A stretch of 40,916 nucleotides of DNA, from assembly GCA_045541455.1 (NCBI GenBank), contig JAZQJA010000043.1, positions 1 to 40,916 of the forward strand, read 5' to 3'. A program made the translations under genes and the position numbers. Positions 32,252 to 40,320 of this stretch are shown here, piece after piece (the first letter of the stretch is position 1; the number at the start of each line of letters is the position of its first letter). Origin of the DNA: RGIG9041 sp045541455 (GTDB lineage: Bacteria; Bacillota; Clostridia; Oscillospirales; QAKW01). The notes beneath the pieces are model-generated. The model searched no databases, was not told the origin of the DNA, and saw only the letters and a program-made list of their open reading frames with translations.

Positions 32252-33010
32252 TTAGTTTACCTTTTTACGACGGAAAACTACAACAAGTGCTACTGCAAGA
32301 ACAAGTGATACTGCCATTACTGCGTACCAAACTGCAAGGTAGCTGTTTGAGTTATCACCAGTTGAAGGAGTTGTTGTATCTTCAACAAGGAAAGCAACGG
32401 GGCAGAAGTGTTCAAACGTCGCTGTAACTGTACCGTCACCGTTGTTTACTGTGTCAACAACGTTCCAAGCACCGTTTTTATACGACATTGCTGTAACAAA
32501 AGCGTCTTTTGCAATACCGAGTTTAAAGGTAAGTGCTAAAGTTGTGCCTTCTTTGGGAAGATGTGTTGTTTTAAGGTCTTCACAAAGAACTGAAACATCA
32601 AAGAGGTCCTTTACGATAAGGTTATCAGCGTTTTTGTATTCGCCGAGAGCCTTTTTAACAACATCGTTAAGAGCAGGACATGCTGTTGAAAGTTTAACGT
32701 CAGTTTTTGTGAGTTGATCATAAGCTGCCTTTAAAGCAGCCTTTGCATCAGCGGGAATATCTTTTGAGCCATCAGCGTCTGAAACAGATGTGATTACAAC
32801 ACATTCGTCCTTTTCTGTTGAAAGAACTGTGCCATTTTCATCCTTTACATAACCGATAACTTTATTACCGCTGTCGTCTGTAGTGTAAACAAGCTCAGGT
32901 GCGCCCTTATTTGTTATACTGGGAACAAAGTCAGAACTTGCTGCAAGAGCGTTTACTGTAAGAGTAAACATTGTTAACACTACAAGCAGGATTGAAATTG
33001 CCTTTTTCAT
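32252..33010 (-). CDS. Secreted, C-terminally anchored protein with a PxTG-like motif
   Basis: 252 residues. There is an N-terminal signal peptide (KKAISILLVVLTMFTLTVNALA), an extracellular domain of unknown type, then TTTPSTGDN (PSTGD at 215-219), a membrane helix (about 224-246) and a basic tail RRKKVN. This tripartite C-terminus is that of a sortase substrate. The core reads PSTG rather than LPxTG, close to the (S/N)PxTG motif reported for Clostridioides difficile sortase B. No sortase gene is in the window. The ectodomain holds a repeated DADGSKDIPADAKAALKAAYD-type helical part and an NGDGTVTATFEHFCPVAFLV end. Its place between CpsB and LCP suggests a role in polymer assembly at the wall, but no homologous function is recognised. 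Confidence 0.78.
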   Translation of the reverse strand: MKKAISILLVVLTMFTLTVNALAASSDFVPSITNKGAPELVYTTDDSGNKVIGYVKDENGTVLSTEKDECVVITSVSDADGSKDIPADAKAALKAAYDQLTKTDVKLSTACPALNDVVKKALGEYKNADNLIVKDLFDVSVLCEDLKTTHLPKEGTTLALTFKLGIAKDAFVTAMSYKNGAWNVVDTVNNGDGTVTATFEHFCPVAFLVEDTTTPSTGDNSNSYLAVWYAVMAVSLVLAVALVVVFRRKKVN

Positions 33011-33055
33011 TTTAACTCGTCTCCTATTAAAAATTTTTTAAACATAATATATGAT

Positions 33056-33772
33056 TTAAGAACGCGGTACGGACATCAGCTTTTGCTCGAGGGCATTGAT
33101 TTTAGCAATAGCCGAAGTCCCGAGTGAACGTTCTATAATCCTAAGTGCTGCATCAAGGTTTGGCGGACGGTCTTTTAGGTTGTGACAGTCGGAACCGAGA
33201 AGCTGAATTTTGTTTTCACTAAGCAGTTTTAATGCAAGTTTGCTTGTGAAACGATTTATAAAAAAATCTGCATTTGCCTGAACAAGTACAGGCAGGTGAG
33301 ATAATTTTTCGGGGATGCCTTTTGTGTTAAAAGGACTTATATATCTATCTATATGCGCAATAATTGGTGTGATGTGAAGTTTTGACGGAATATCCTCAAG
33401 TTCATCTAAAATGCGCTGTGACCACACAGTGTTTGGCATTTCTATAAGAACGCTGTTTGTACCGGTAATTCGCATATCGTACAATTTTTCGAAATCACTT
33501 ATTCCTTCAAAAAAGTGAACTTCTGCGCCAAGTGAAATTCGCGGAAGGCCGTCGGCTGAATCAAGTGCGTTTCGCATTCGTTCCAACGCGTGCAGGCGTT
33601 TTTGCAAAAACCGCTCCGGCGAGTTGTGTCGTGCATAAAAATGAGGGGTTAAAACAACATGGTCAATACCTTGTTTTTTTTGTAAACGAAGCATTGCGAT
33701 TGAGTTTTCAACCGATTCGCTGCCATCATCAATATTAGGCAGAATATGCGTATGAAAATCTATCACAGTCAT
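33056..33772 (-). CDS. CpsB/CapC-type PHP-domain tyrosine-protein phosphatase
   Basis: A 238-residue PHP-family metal-dependent phosphatase that dephosphorylates the tyrosine cluster of the cognate BY-kinase. Metal ligands are visible in VIDFHTHILPNIDDGS (residues 3-18), LTPHFYARH, LGAEVHF, IIAHIDRY and LGSDCHNLKDRPP. Length and order match CpsB of streptococcal capsule loci. It lies 22 nt downstream of the kinase gene; the nearest ribosome-binding-like sequence, AAGGTG, is rather far (about 15 nt) from the ATG. Confidence 0.95.
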   Translation of the reverse strand: MTVIDFHTHILPNIDDGSESVENSIAMLRLQKKQGIDHVVLTPHFYARHNSPERFLQKRLHALERMRNALDSADGLPRISLGAEVHFFEGISDFEKLYDMRITGTNSVLIEMPNTVWSQRILDELEDIPSKLHITPIIAHIDRYISPFNTKGIPEKLSHLPVLVQANADFFINRFTSKLALKLLSENKIQLLGSDCHNLKDRPPNLDAALRIIERSLGTSAIAKINALEQKLMSVPRS

Positions 33773-33794
33773 AGTAATTTAAAATACACCTTAC

Positions 33795-35333
33795 TTAAAA
33801 AAGTTTTTTACGCTTTCTTGTCCTTTTAGCAGGCTCGCTATAAGCTGCGTATTTACCATAGTATTTTTTATCATAGCCGTATCTGCCAATGCTTTCACTT
33901 GCACAGTTCATAACAATACCAAGTATTTTAGAGTCAACAAACTCAAACTGTTTTACAACATTTGAAAGTACAATGCCGTTACAGTAATCCTGACGGACAA
34001 CAAGTATCATACCGTCTATTAGTTTTGTTAAAACAAGTGCATCTGAAACTTCGCCGACAGGCGGCAAGTCAAGAATGATATAGTCGTAATATTTACGCAG
34101 AAGGTTTATCATTTTTTCCATTTTTGTCGAGCTTAGCAGTTCGACTGGATTTGGCGGGTTTCTACCCGATGCTATTACATCAAACCCTTCTTGTGTGTCA
34201 AGTTTACATGTTTGAACAAGCGTGTCCATTCCGATTTGACCAATAAGGTAATTGGAAAGGCCGGGAGTTTTTTGAATGGGAAGTTTTGTTGAAAGTGAAG
34301 GACGGCGCATATCACAGTCGATAAGCAATACCTTCTTTTCAAGTTGCGCCAATGTATAAGCAATGTTTGACGAAGACAAACTTTTACCCTCACCCGCCAT
34401 GGCGCTTGACACACCTATGACAGGGCAGGTCAATTCTTCGTCTACAAACGAGAACTGTATTTTTGTGCGAAGCAATTTATATGCTTCTGATGCGGCAAAG
34501 CTGATGTTTTTACCAACAAAATTGCTTTTGCGCATTTTAACTGTCGTAGCATCTGAACCGATTGACTTTTCAAGATATGAATAGTAACCGTATTTATCAT
34601 TACGGGTTTTTTTCTTATGTTTATTTGAATTAAGATTAGGAACGGCAGTAAGAATGGGGTATTTACAACGGCGTTCTATATCTTCTTCCGAACGGATTGT
34701 TACATCAAACACTTGTATTACAACTATAACTGCAGCGCTTAGCAAAATACCTATTACAAAGCCGAGCAGTGTGTTTTTTGATGTGCTTGGTGAACTGGGA
34801 GCAGAAGGTACAACGGCATAGTCAACAATTTTTGCAGAGGTGCCCTCAACAATTGAAGATATACGTTTGGGCAGAATATACGCAATTGCATTTGCTATAC
34901 GTTCTGCCTCCTCAGCGTTTGCGCTTGTAACCTCTACTTTAAAAACCTCGGTTTCATTAACGTCAGCCGCAGAAATCATACCTTTAAGTTCGCCGTATGT
35001 ATAATCAAGATTTGCATAATCGATAACATCGTTTAAGCAAGCACGTGAATTTAATATAACTATATATGTATTTACAAGGTTTTTAGAAGCAACAATGTCA
35101 CTTGACGAAATACTGAGTGATGCACTTCCCACTGACACCGAGCTGTTATTTACATAAAACAATGCAGAAGATTTAAAAAGAGGTGTAACAAAATTCGTTG
35201 TATAAACAAATGCAGACACTGCACACACCACAGCAGAAATTACAAGCACCCATGCCTTACTAAGCAGAGCCTTGACAATACGCATTAAATCTATTTCTGT
35301 CAAAATGTCGTTTTTATTAATATTATTATCCAT
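33795..35333 (-). CDS. Wzz-BY-kinase fusion (chain-length regulator and tyrosine kinase)
   Basis: A 512-residue fusion of a Wzz/CpsC-type membrane adaptor and a CpsD-type bacterial tyrosine kinase, which are separate proteins in most Firmicutes. Membrane helices lie at about 27-46 and 187-208, enclosing an extracellular domain. The kinase has Walker A AMAGEGKS (311-318), Walker A' LLIDCDMRRP (336-345) and Walker B YIILDLPP (418-425). The C-terminal Tyr cluster GRYGYDKKYYGKYAAY is the autophosphorylation tail, followed by a basic end RKRKKLF. It controls polymer length and export with CpsB. AGAGGA precedes the ATG. First gene of the minus-strand operon. Confidence 0.94.
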   Translation of the reverse strand: MDNNINKNDILTEIDLMRIVKALLSKAWVLVISAVVCAVSAFVYTTNFVTPLFKSSALFYVNNSSVSVGSASLSISSSDIVASKNLVNTYIVILNSRACLNDVIDYANLDYTYGELKGMISAADVNETEVFKVEVTSANAEEAERIANAIAYILPKRISSIVEGTSAKIVDYAVVPSAPSSPSTSKNTLLGFVIGILLSAAVIVVIQVFDVTIRSEEDIERRCKYPILTAVPNLNSNKHKKKTRNDKYGYYSYLEKSIGSDATTVKMRKSNFVGKNISFAASEAYKLLRTKIQFSFVDEELTCPVIGVSSAMAGEGKSLSSSNIAYTLAQLEKKVLLIDCDMRRPSLSTKLPIQKTPGLSNYLIGQIGMDTLVQTCKLDTQEGFDVIASGRNPPNPVELLSSTKMEKMINLLRKYYDYIILDLPPVGEVSDALVLTKLIDGMILVVRQDYCNGIVLSNVVKQFEFVDSKILGIVMNCASESIGRYGYDKKYYGKYAAYSEPAKRTRKRKKLF

Positions 35334-35385
35334 TTAATCCTCTGTTTTTTCATTATAAGAAACAATTATCCAATATATTTAGTAA

Positions 35386-35414
35386 ATTATATCACCTTAT
35401 TAAAATTAAGTCAA
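35386..35414 (-). promoter_or_regulatory. Promoter of the BY-kinase/LCP/surface-protein operon
   Basis: Minus strand TTGACT (35409-35414), 17-bp spacer ending TGA, TATAAT (35386-35391): near consensus with an extended -10. The leader is about 45 nt. Confidence 0.85.
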
Positions 35415-35451
35415 TATCATAAATTAAATTAAAGGCATTTACCAATTATTG

Positions 35452-35479
35452 TTGATTAATTAATAAATCGTGATATAAT
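35452..35479 (+). promoter_or_regulatory. Promoter of the EamA-family gene
   Basis: TTGATT (35452-35457), 16-bp spacer ending TGA, TATAAT (35474-35479). Divergent from the BY-kinase promoter; the two -35 boxes are 37 bp apart. Confidence 0.75.
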
Positions 35480-35509
35480 TTAGGGTATTATCAAAAAGAA
35501 GGGTGTATT

Positions 35510-36379
35510 ATGAAAAAAATTGCAACAGCGGCGGTGTTTTTATCAGCACTGCTGTGGGGTACTATGGGTGTATTTGTACGAGAACTGTCGCAGTTTGGTC
35601 TGTCAACAAACAATGTGGCGTTTGTTCGGTTGTTATCGGCATCAATTATACTGGTCATTGTATTATTTATAAAGGATAGAAAAGGGTTTTACATAGATTT
35701 GAAAGATTTGCCGTTATTTATGGTGACCGGTTCGGTTTCTGTATTTGCAATGTGTGCGTTTTATTACAAATCTATTGAATTATCATCAATGTCTGTTGCA
35801 GCAATATTGCTTTACACATCACCTTTTTATGTGACCGTTGCCGCCGCATTTTTTTACAAAGAGAAGATAACCGTAACAAAAGTATGTGCACTTATCGTCG
35901 CTTTTATAGGTTGCATTTTTGTGGCAGGGCTTGGCGGAAAAGTGTCGGGTTTAGGTGTACTTTTCGGGCTGTTATCAGGAATCACCTACGCATCTTACAG
36001 TATTTTTAGCAAAAAATTGCTCGAAAAATACAGTAGTCTTACAGTTACTACATGGTGTTTTATTTTTGCCGCAATTGCATCTGCCTGTCTATCCAATCCC
36101 GCAGCTGTTTTTACAACTTTAAACAATTCGGGCTACACATCTTTATTATTAAGCGTTCTTGCCGGGCTTATTACGGCGGTATTGCCCTTCACGCTATACA
36201 CCTTTGGACTTAAGCACATTGAAGCGGGAAGTGCATCTGTTATGGCGACTCTTGAACCAATGACTGCAACAATACTTGGTACAATTATTTATAAAGAGTT
36301 TCCAAATGCGCTTGGAGTTTTAGGGATTGTATTGATTTTGTTTGCAATTATATTATTAAACAAAAAATCACGAGTTTAG
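35510..36379 (+). CDS. EamA-family (DMT superfamily) transporter
   Basis: A 289-residue ten-helix drug/metabolite transporter formed from two EamA repeats. The first repeat opens FLSALLWGTMGVFVRELSQ, the second LFGLLSGITYASYSIFSKKLLEKYSS, and each ends in the usual LEPMTATILG- or YTSPFYVTVAA-type helix. Members export amino acids, purines or other metabolites; the substrate is unknown here. GAAGGGTG precedes the ATG at 7 nt. Its stop codon lies in the loop of a terminator hairpin and overlaps the convergent alaX-like gene by 4 nt. Confidence 0.9.
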   Translation: MKKIATAAVFLSALLWGTMGVFVRELSQFGLSTNNVAFVRLLSASIILVIVLFIKDRKGFYIDLKDLPLFMVTGSVSVFAMCAFYYKSIELSSMSVAAILLYTSPFYVTVAAAFFYKEKITVTKVCALIVAFIGCIFVAGLGGKVSGLGVLFGLLSGITYASYSIFSKKLLEKYSSLTVTTWCFIFAAIASACLSNPAAVFTTLNNSGYTSLLLSVLAGLITAVLPFTLYTFGLKHIEAGSASVMATLEPMTATILGTIIYKEFPNALGVLGIVLILFAIILLNKKSRV

Positions 36380-36391
36380 GCTCGTGATTTT
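36364..36391. terminator. Bidirectional terminator holding both convergent stop codons
   Basis: AAAATCACGAG (36364-36374) and CTCGTGATTTT (36381-36391) around the loop TTTAGG. Both stop codons (36377-36379 plus, 36376-36378 minus) are in the loop. Confidence 0.85.
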
Positions 36392-37521
36392 ATTATTGTT
36401 TCTATTTGTTCTTTATTGGCAGGGATTGTGCCTTGTATCATTTTATCATTACCGCCGCAACGCGCACCGAGTTTATTTGAAAGCAAATGTTTAATATTAT
36501 TCATATCTACTGTTTTTGATAATGCAACAAACGAATAGGTAGCGTTTTGACCGCTAAGCACCATACAAATACCGCCGCATTTATCGGCAACGGCATTTAC
36601 ATAGGCACGAAGTGCATTCATATCCAGTCCGTCTTCAAAGATAATTATATCGCCATCTGTTCGACACACAGAGGCTGCTTTATACAAAATAAGTTCGCGT
36701 TTTAAATTTGAAATTTGAATTTTCAACTGTGCGGTATCGTTTACATATTTATCAAAGAAATCCGCCGCATTGTTTTTACCCGACGATAGTATTTTTGCAA
36801 TACGGGCAAGGTTTTCTGTTTTTATCCGATAGTCACGCAGAGCACGTTCGCCACACGCAATGTGCAGGCGCATACCACCTTTATAGTTTTGGAATTCGGT
36901 TATCTTTATAAGTCCTACTTCTCCGGTAAAAGCAACGTGAGGTGCACAACAAGCACAAAAATCTACACCCTCTATTTCTACAATACGAACATTACCTGTT
37001 ATTTCAGATTTACTGCGATAGTCAAGAGTTTTTAGTTGTTGTGCATCGGGGTAATAACTGCTGATTTTTAAATTTTGAACTACGGCGGCGTTTGCTTGCG
37101 TTTCTGCAAGGTCCAATTGAGACGGAGTAAGCGGACCATTAAAATCGCAAGTCACATCATCTGAAGAAAGATGAAAACCGACGTTGTCATACCCGAACAG
37201 ACGATGTATTACACCCGACAAAATATGCTCGCCGCTATGTTGACGCATTTTATCAAGGCGCGGTTCAAAATCAAGCGCGCACTCTACACAACCCTGAACC
37301 GAAGCGTCGGTATAATGAACAATAGTGTCGCCGTTTAAGGCAACATCAAAGACACGCGCAGTACCGATAGTGCCGGTGTCACACTTTTGTCCGCCTTCAT
37401 TTGGGAAAAACGCCGTCTTATCCAACACGACTGCAAAACGATCGTTATCTTTAGTGCAAGACAGCACATTTGCACTGAAATTTTGTATATATGGATTTAT
37501 ATCATAAAGTTTCTCAGTCAT
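36376..37521 (-). CDS. AlaX-type alanyl-tRNA editing protein with DHHA1 domain
   Basis: 381 residues. It is a free-standing homologue of the alanyl-tRNA synthetase editing region, expected to hydrolyse mischarged Ser- or Gly-tRNA(Ala). The N-terminal beta-barrel holds DKTAFFPNEGGQKCDTG. The editing domain has the zinc motif RQHSGEHILSG (HxxxH) and CACCAPHV, the second ligand pair (C-x3-H). A coiled region (KIQISNLKRELILYKAA) leads to a DHHA1 domain with LGARCGGNDKMIQGTI. The length fits AlaX-L. AAGGAG is 6 nt before the ATG. Convergent with the EamA gene. Confidence 0.92.
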   Translation of the reverse strand: MTEKLYDINPYIQNFSANVLSCTKDNDRFAVVLDKTAFFPNEGGQKCDTGTIGTARVFDVALNGDTIVHYTDASVQGCVECALDFEPRLDKMRQHSGEHILSGVIHRLFGYDNVGFHLSSDDVTCDFNGPLTPSQLDLAETQANAAVVQNLKISSYYPDAQQLKTLDYRSKSEITGNVRIVEIEGVDFCACCAPHVAFTGEVGLIKITEFQNYKGGMRLHIACGERALRDYRIKTENLARIAKILSSGKNNAADFFDKYVNDTAQLKIQISNLKRELILYKAASVCRTDGDIIIFEDGLDMNALRAYVNAVADKCGGICMVLSGQNATYSFVALSKTVDMNNIKHLLSNKLGARCGGNDKMIQGTIPANKEQIETIIKSRA

Positions 37522-37541
37522 AACATTCTCCTTATAATATA

Positions 37542-37570
37542 ATTATAAGGTAAGTTTTAATTATAATCAA
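37542..37570 (-). promoter_or_regulatory. Promoter of the alaX-like gene
   Basis: Minus strand TTGATT (37565-37570), 17-bp spacer, TATAAT (37542-37547). The -10 box lies in a CCTTATAAT/ATTATAAGG inverted repeat (37530-37550) that also covers the ribosome binding site, so the leader is only about 14 nt. Confidence 0.7.
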
Positions 37571-37579
37571 CCGCAAATA

Positions 37580-37608
37580 TTGACAAACTGTAAATTTTAC
37601 GCTAATAT
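37580..37608 (+). promoter_or_regulatory. Promoter of the NhaC-type antiporter gene
   Basis: TTGACA (37580-37585), 17-bp spacer, TAATAT (37603-37608). Confidence 0.8.
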
Positions 37609-37636
37609 TATCACATAAAATAAAGGAGAGAGAAAA

Positions 37637-39445
37637 ATGAAAAACAAAAAGCTTTTCATGCTCATCGCAGCAATACTTGTTGTAATGTCGCTTTTTGTTA
37701 CCTCGGCTTTTGCTGACGGACAAGAAGACAGCGCAGCGGTTGCTGCAAGCACCGTAGTTTCGGTTGAAATTGACGGTGAAACAATAGAGTACGATTTATC
37801 TGACAGTGAATCTGCTCAGGCGTATGTTGATTCGTATGCTGACAACCTTACTTATGACACAAACTTTGAGCAAAACATTGAGGTTGCACTTGCAACAGTT
37901 CGTGAGTCGGTTGGTACATACGCAACATTCTGGTCACTTCTTCCCGCTCTTATCGCCATTATTTTGGCCCTTATCACCAAAGAAGTTTATTCTTCACTGT
38001 TTATCGGTATCCTATCAGGCGGTATCATTTATGCAGGATTTAACTTTGAGGCTACTGTAGTACATGTGTTCAGCGACGGATTTATCAGTTCTGTTGCCGA
38101 CGCGTACAACATCGGTATTCTCATATTCCTTGTACTGCTTGGTGCTCTTGTTGCAATGATGAACAAAACAGGCGCATCTGCTGCTTTTGGAAGATGGGCT
38201 GCAACGCACATTAAATCACGTGTTGGTGCACAACTTGCAACAATTTTACTTGGTTGCCTTATATTCATAGACGACTATTTCAATTGTCTTACAGTAGGTT
38301 CGGTTATGCGCCCTGTAACAGACAAACAAAATATCTCACGCGCTAAGTTGTCTTATCTCATAGATGCCACTGCAGCACCTGTATGCATCATTGCTCCCAT
38401 TTCGTCATGGGCTGCTGCTGTTGCAGGTTTTGCAAAGGGTGCAGGCGCCGAAAGCGGTATGTCACTATTCATTCAAGCAATACCTTTTAACTTCTACGCG
38501 CTTTTAACTATCGTAATGATGATAGTTTTGGCTGTTACTAAATTTGATTTTGGGTCTATGAAAAAGCACGAACTTAATGCTATAAACGGTGACATTTTTA
38601 CAACCGGAAATGAATTTGAAGACAATACAGAAACAAATGTAAACACAAAGGGCAGAGTTATCGACCTTGTAATTCCTGTTATCTTCCTTGTTATTGCTTG
38701 TGTAATCGGAATGATTTACTCGGGTGGTTTCTTTACTGTTGATTCAGGGGCTTATCACGATTTTATTACATCATTCTCTAATAGTGATGCTTCGGTCGGC
38801 CTTGTTTACGGTTCGTTTATTACAATTGTATTTGCTGTTATATTCTATCTTTGCCGCCGTGTTATTTCCTTTAAAGATTGCATGGACTCAATCCCCGAAG
38901 GATTTAAAGCAATGGTTCCTGCCATCCTTATTCTCTGCTGTGCTTGGACATTGAAAACAATGACAGACAGCCTTGGCGCTAAGATATTCATTTCTCAGCT
39001 TATTGAAGGTTCGGCTGCAGGCTTACAGTACATGCTTCCGGCAATTATATTCCTTATTGCTGTTGGACTTTCTTTTGCAACCGGTACATCTTGGGGTACA
39101 TTTGGTATACTCATTCCAATCGTTCTAAGTGTATTTAGTGGTTCAGACGGTGCAATCACAATAATTGCTGTATCAGCTTGTATGGCTGGTGCTGTTTGCG
39201 GTGATCACTGCTCACCTATTTCAGACACAACAATTATGGCGTCAGCCGGTGCACGTTGCAACCACATAAACCACGTTTCAACACAATTGCCTTATGCACT
39301 TACTGTTGCCGGCGTATCGTTTGTAAGTTATATTATTGCAGGCTTTGTACGCAACGCATGGATTGTGCTTCCCATTTCAATAGTGCTTATGATTGCTACC
39401 TTATTATTAATTAAGGTTATTACAGATAAAAAAGAAAAAGCATAA
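37637..39445 (+). CDS. NhaC-family Na+/H+ antiporter with N-terminal secreted extension
   Basis: 602 residues, about 100 more than common NhaC proteins. A cleavable-looking signal peptide (KNKKLFMLIAAILVVMSLFV, then TSAFADG) is followed by a ~65-residue acidic extracellular segment (VSVEIDGETIEYDLSDSESA). The antiporter helices start at about residue 95 (ATFWSLLPALIAIILALITKEVY). Family landmarks are FLVLLGALVAMMNKTGASAAF, IFIDDYFNCLTVGSVMRPV, DATAAPVCIIAPISSWAA, FATGTSWGTFGILIPI and CGDHCSPISDTTIMASAGA. It exchanges Na+ (or organic ions) for protons. AAGGAG precedes the ATG. The extension is odd; it might sense the medium or gate access. Confidence 0.92.
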   Translation: MKNKKLFMLIAAILVVMSLFVTSAFADGQEDSAAVAASTVVSVEIDGETIEYDLSDSESAQAYVDSYADNLTYDTNFEQNIEVALATVRESVGTYATFWSLLPALIAIILALITKEVYSSLFIGILSGGIIYAGFNFEATVVHVFSDGFISSVADAYNIGILIFLVLLGALVAMMNKTGASAAFGRWAATHIKSRVGAQLATILLGCLIFIDDYFNCLTVGSVMRPVTDKQNISRAKLSYLIDATAAPVCIIAPISSWAAAVAGFAKGAGAESGMSLFIQAIPFNFYALLTIVMMIVLAVTKFDFGSMKKHELNAINGDIFTTGNEFEDNTETNVNTKGRVIDLVIPVIFLVIACVIGMIYSGGFFTVDSGAYHDFITSFSNSDASVGLVYGSFITIVFAVIFYLCRRVISFKDCMDSIPEGFKAMVPAILILCCAWTLKTMTDSLGAKIFISQLIEGSAAGLQYMLPAIIFLIAVGLSFATGTSWGTFGILIPIVLSVFSGSDGAITIIAVSACMAGAVCGDHCSPISDTTIMASAGARCNHINHVSTQLPYALTVAGVSFVSYIIAGFVRNAWIVLPISIVLMIATLLLIKVITDKKEKA

Positions 39446-39460
39446 GACTTTATAAATATG

Positions 39461-39489
39461 CCGAGCGGTATTGACCGCTCGGTTTTTTT
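39461..39489 (+). terminator. Terminator of the NhaC-type gene
   Basis: CCGAGCGGT (39461-39469) and ACCGCTCGG (39474-39482) around ATTG, followed by seven T. The -35 box of the next promoter lies inside it. Confidence 0.92.
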
Positions 39490-39499
39490 ATGCTATAAT
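39471..39499 (+). promoter_or_regulatory. yebC promoter embedded in the upstream terminator
   Basis: TTGACC (39471-39476), 17-bp spacer, TGC plus TATAAT (39494-39499), an extended -10. The -35 hexamer occupies the loop and start of the right arm of the terminator hairpin. Confidence 0.78.
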
Positions 39500-39537
39500 T
39501 TACGTTTGGAAAATATTTTACCAAAGGGGTAATAGAT

Positions 39538-40260
39538 ATGTCAGGACATTCTAAATGGAAAAATATAATGCATAAAAAGGGTAAAACCGACGCACAGCGT
39601 GCAAAGGTATTTACCAAAATGGCACGCGAAATTATGGTAATTGTTAAAGAAGGTGGTCCGGACCCTGCTTCAAACTCACGCCTTGCCGATGCAATTGCTA
39701 AAGCAAAGGCAGCAAATGTGCCTAACGACAATATCGAACGCGCTATCAAAAAAGGTGCCGGCGACGGTGACGGCAAAAGTTATGAAAATAACATTTACGA
39801 GGGGTATGGTCCTGCAGGTGTTGCCGTTGTTGTTGAGTGCTTAACCGATAATAAAAACCGTACTGCAGGTGACCTTAGACACTATTTTGATAAATTTCAC
39901 GGCAACCTAGGTACTTCGGGAAGTGTGCTTTGGCAATTCAAACAGTGTGGCGCCATTGTTATAGACAAATCAAAAGCTGGTGAAGATGAACTTATGATGG
40001 CAGCACTTGATGCCGGTGCTGATGACTTTAATGTTGAAGATGACATTTATGAAATCATCACTTCTCCTGAAAACTTTTCTACTGTACGTATGGCACTTGA
40101 AAATGCAGGCTATAGTTTTGAAACCGCCGAAATTACACGTATGGCTGAAAACTATGTATCTCTTACAAACGAAGATGATATAAAGTTTATGAATTTATTA
40201 CTCGAAGCGTTAGAAGATAACGACGACGTTCAGAATGTTTATCACAATTGGGATGAATAA
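39538..40260 (+). CDS. yebC: YebC/PmpR-family regulator or translation factor
   Basis: A 240-residue three-domain protein of full family length. The N-terminus SGHSKWKNIMHKKGKTDAQRAKVFTKMAREI is almost invariant in the family. VPNDNIERAIKKGAG, YEGYGPAGVAVVVECLTDNKNRT and the domain 2-3 GTSGSVLWQFKQCG follow. YebC proteins were described as DNA-binding regulators; more recent work assigns some members a role in relieving ribosome stalling, so the function in this organism is open. AAAGGGG lies upstream of the ATG. Monocistronic with its own promoter and terminator. Confidence 0.97.
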   Translation: MSGHSKWKNIMHKKGKTDAQRAKVFTKMAREIMVIVKEGGPDPASNSRLADAIAKAKAANVPNDNIERAIKKGAGDGDGKSYENNIYEGYGPAGVAVVVECLTDNKNRTAGDLRHYFDKFHGNLGTSGSVLWQFKQCGAIVIDKSKAGEDELMMAALDAGADDFNVEDDIYEIITSPENFSTVRMALENAGYSFETAEITRMAENYVSLTNEDDIKFMNLLLEALEDNDDVQNVYHNWDE

Positions 40261-40268
40261 TTTATTAT

Positions 40269-40315
40269 AAAAAAGGTACTGTAAATAACCGATAGTTTTT
40301 TACAGTACCTTTTTT
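40269..40315 (+). terminator. yebC terminator
   Basis: A 17-bp perfect stem AAAAAAGGTACTGTAAA/TTTACAGTACCTTTTTT around a 13-nt loop, right after the yebC stop. Confidence 0.92.
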
Positions 40316-40320
40316 AATTT

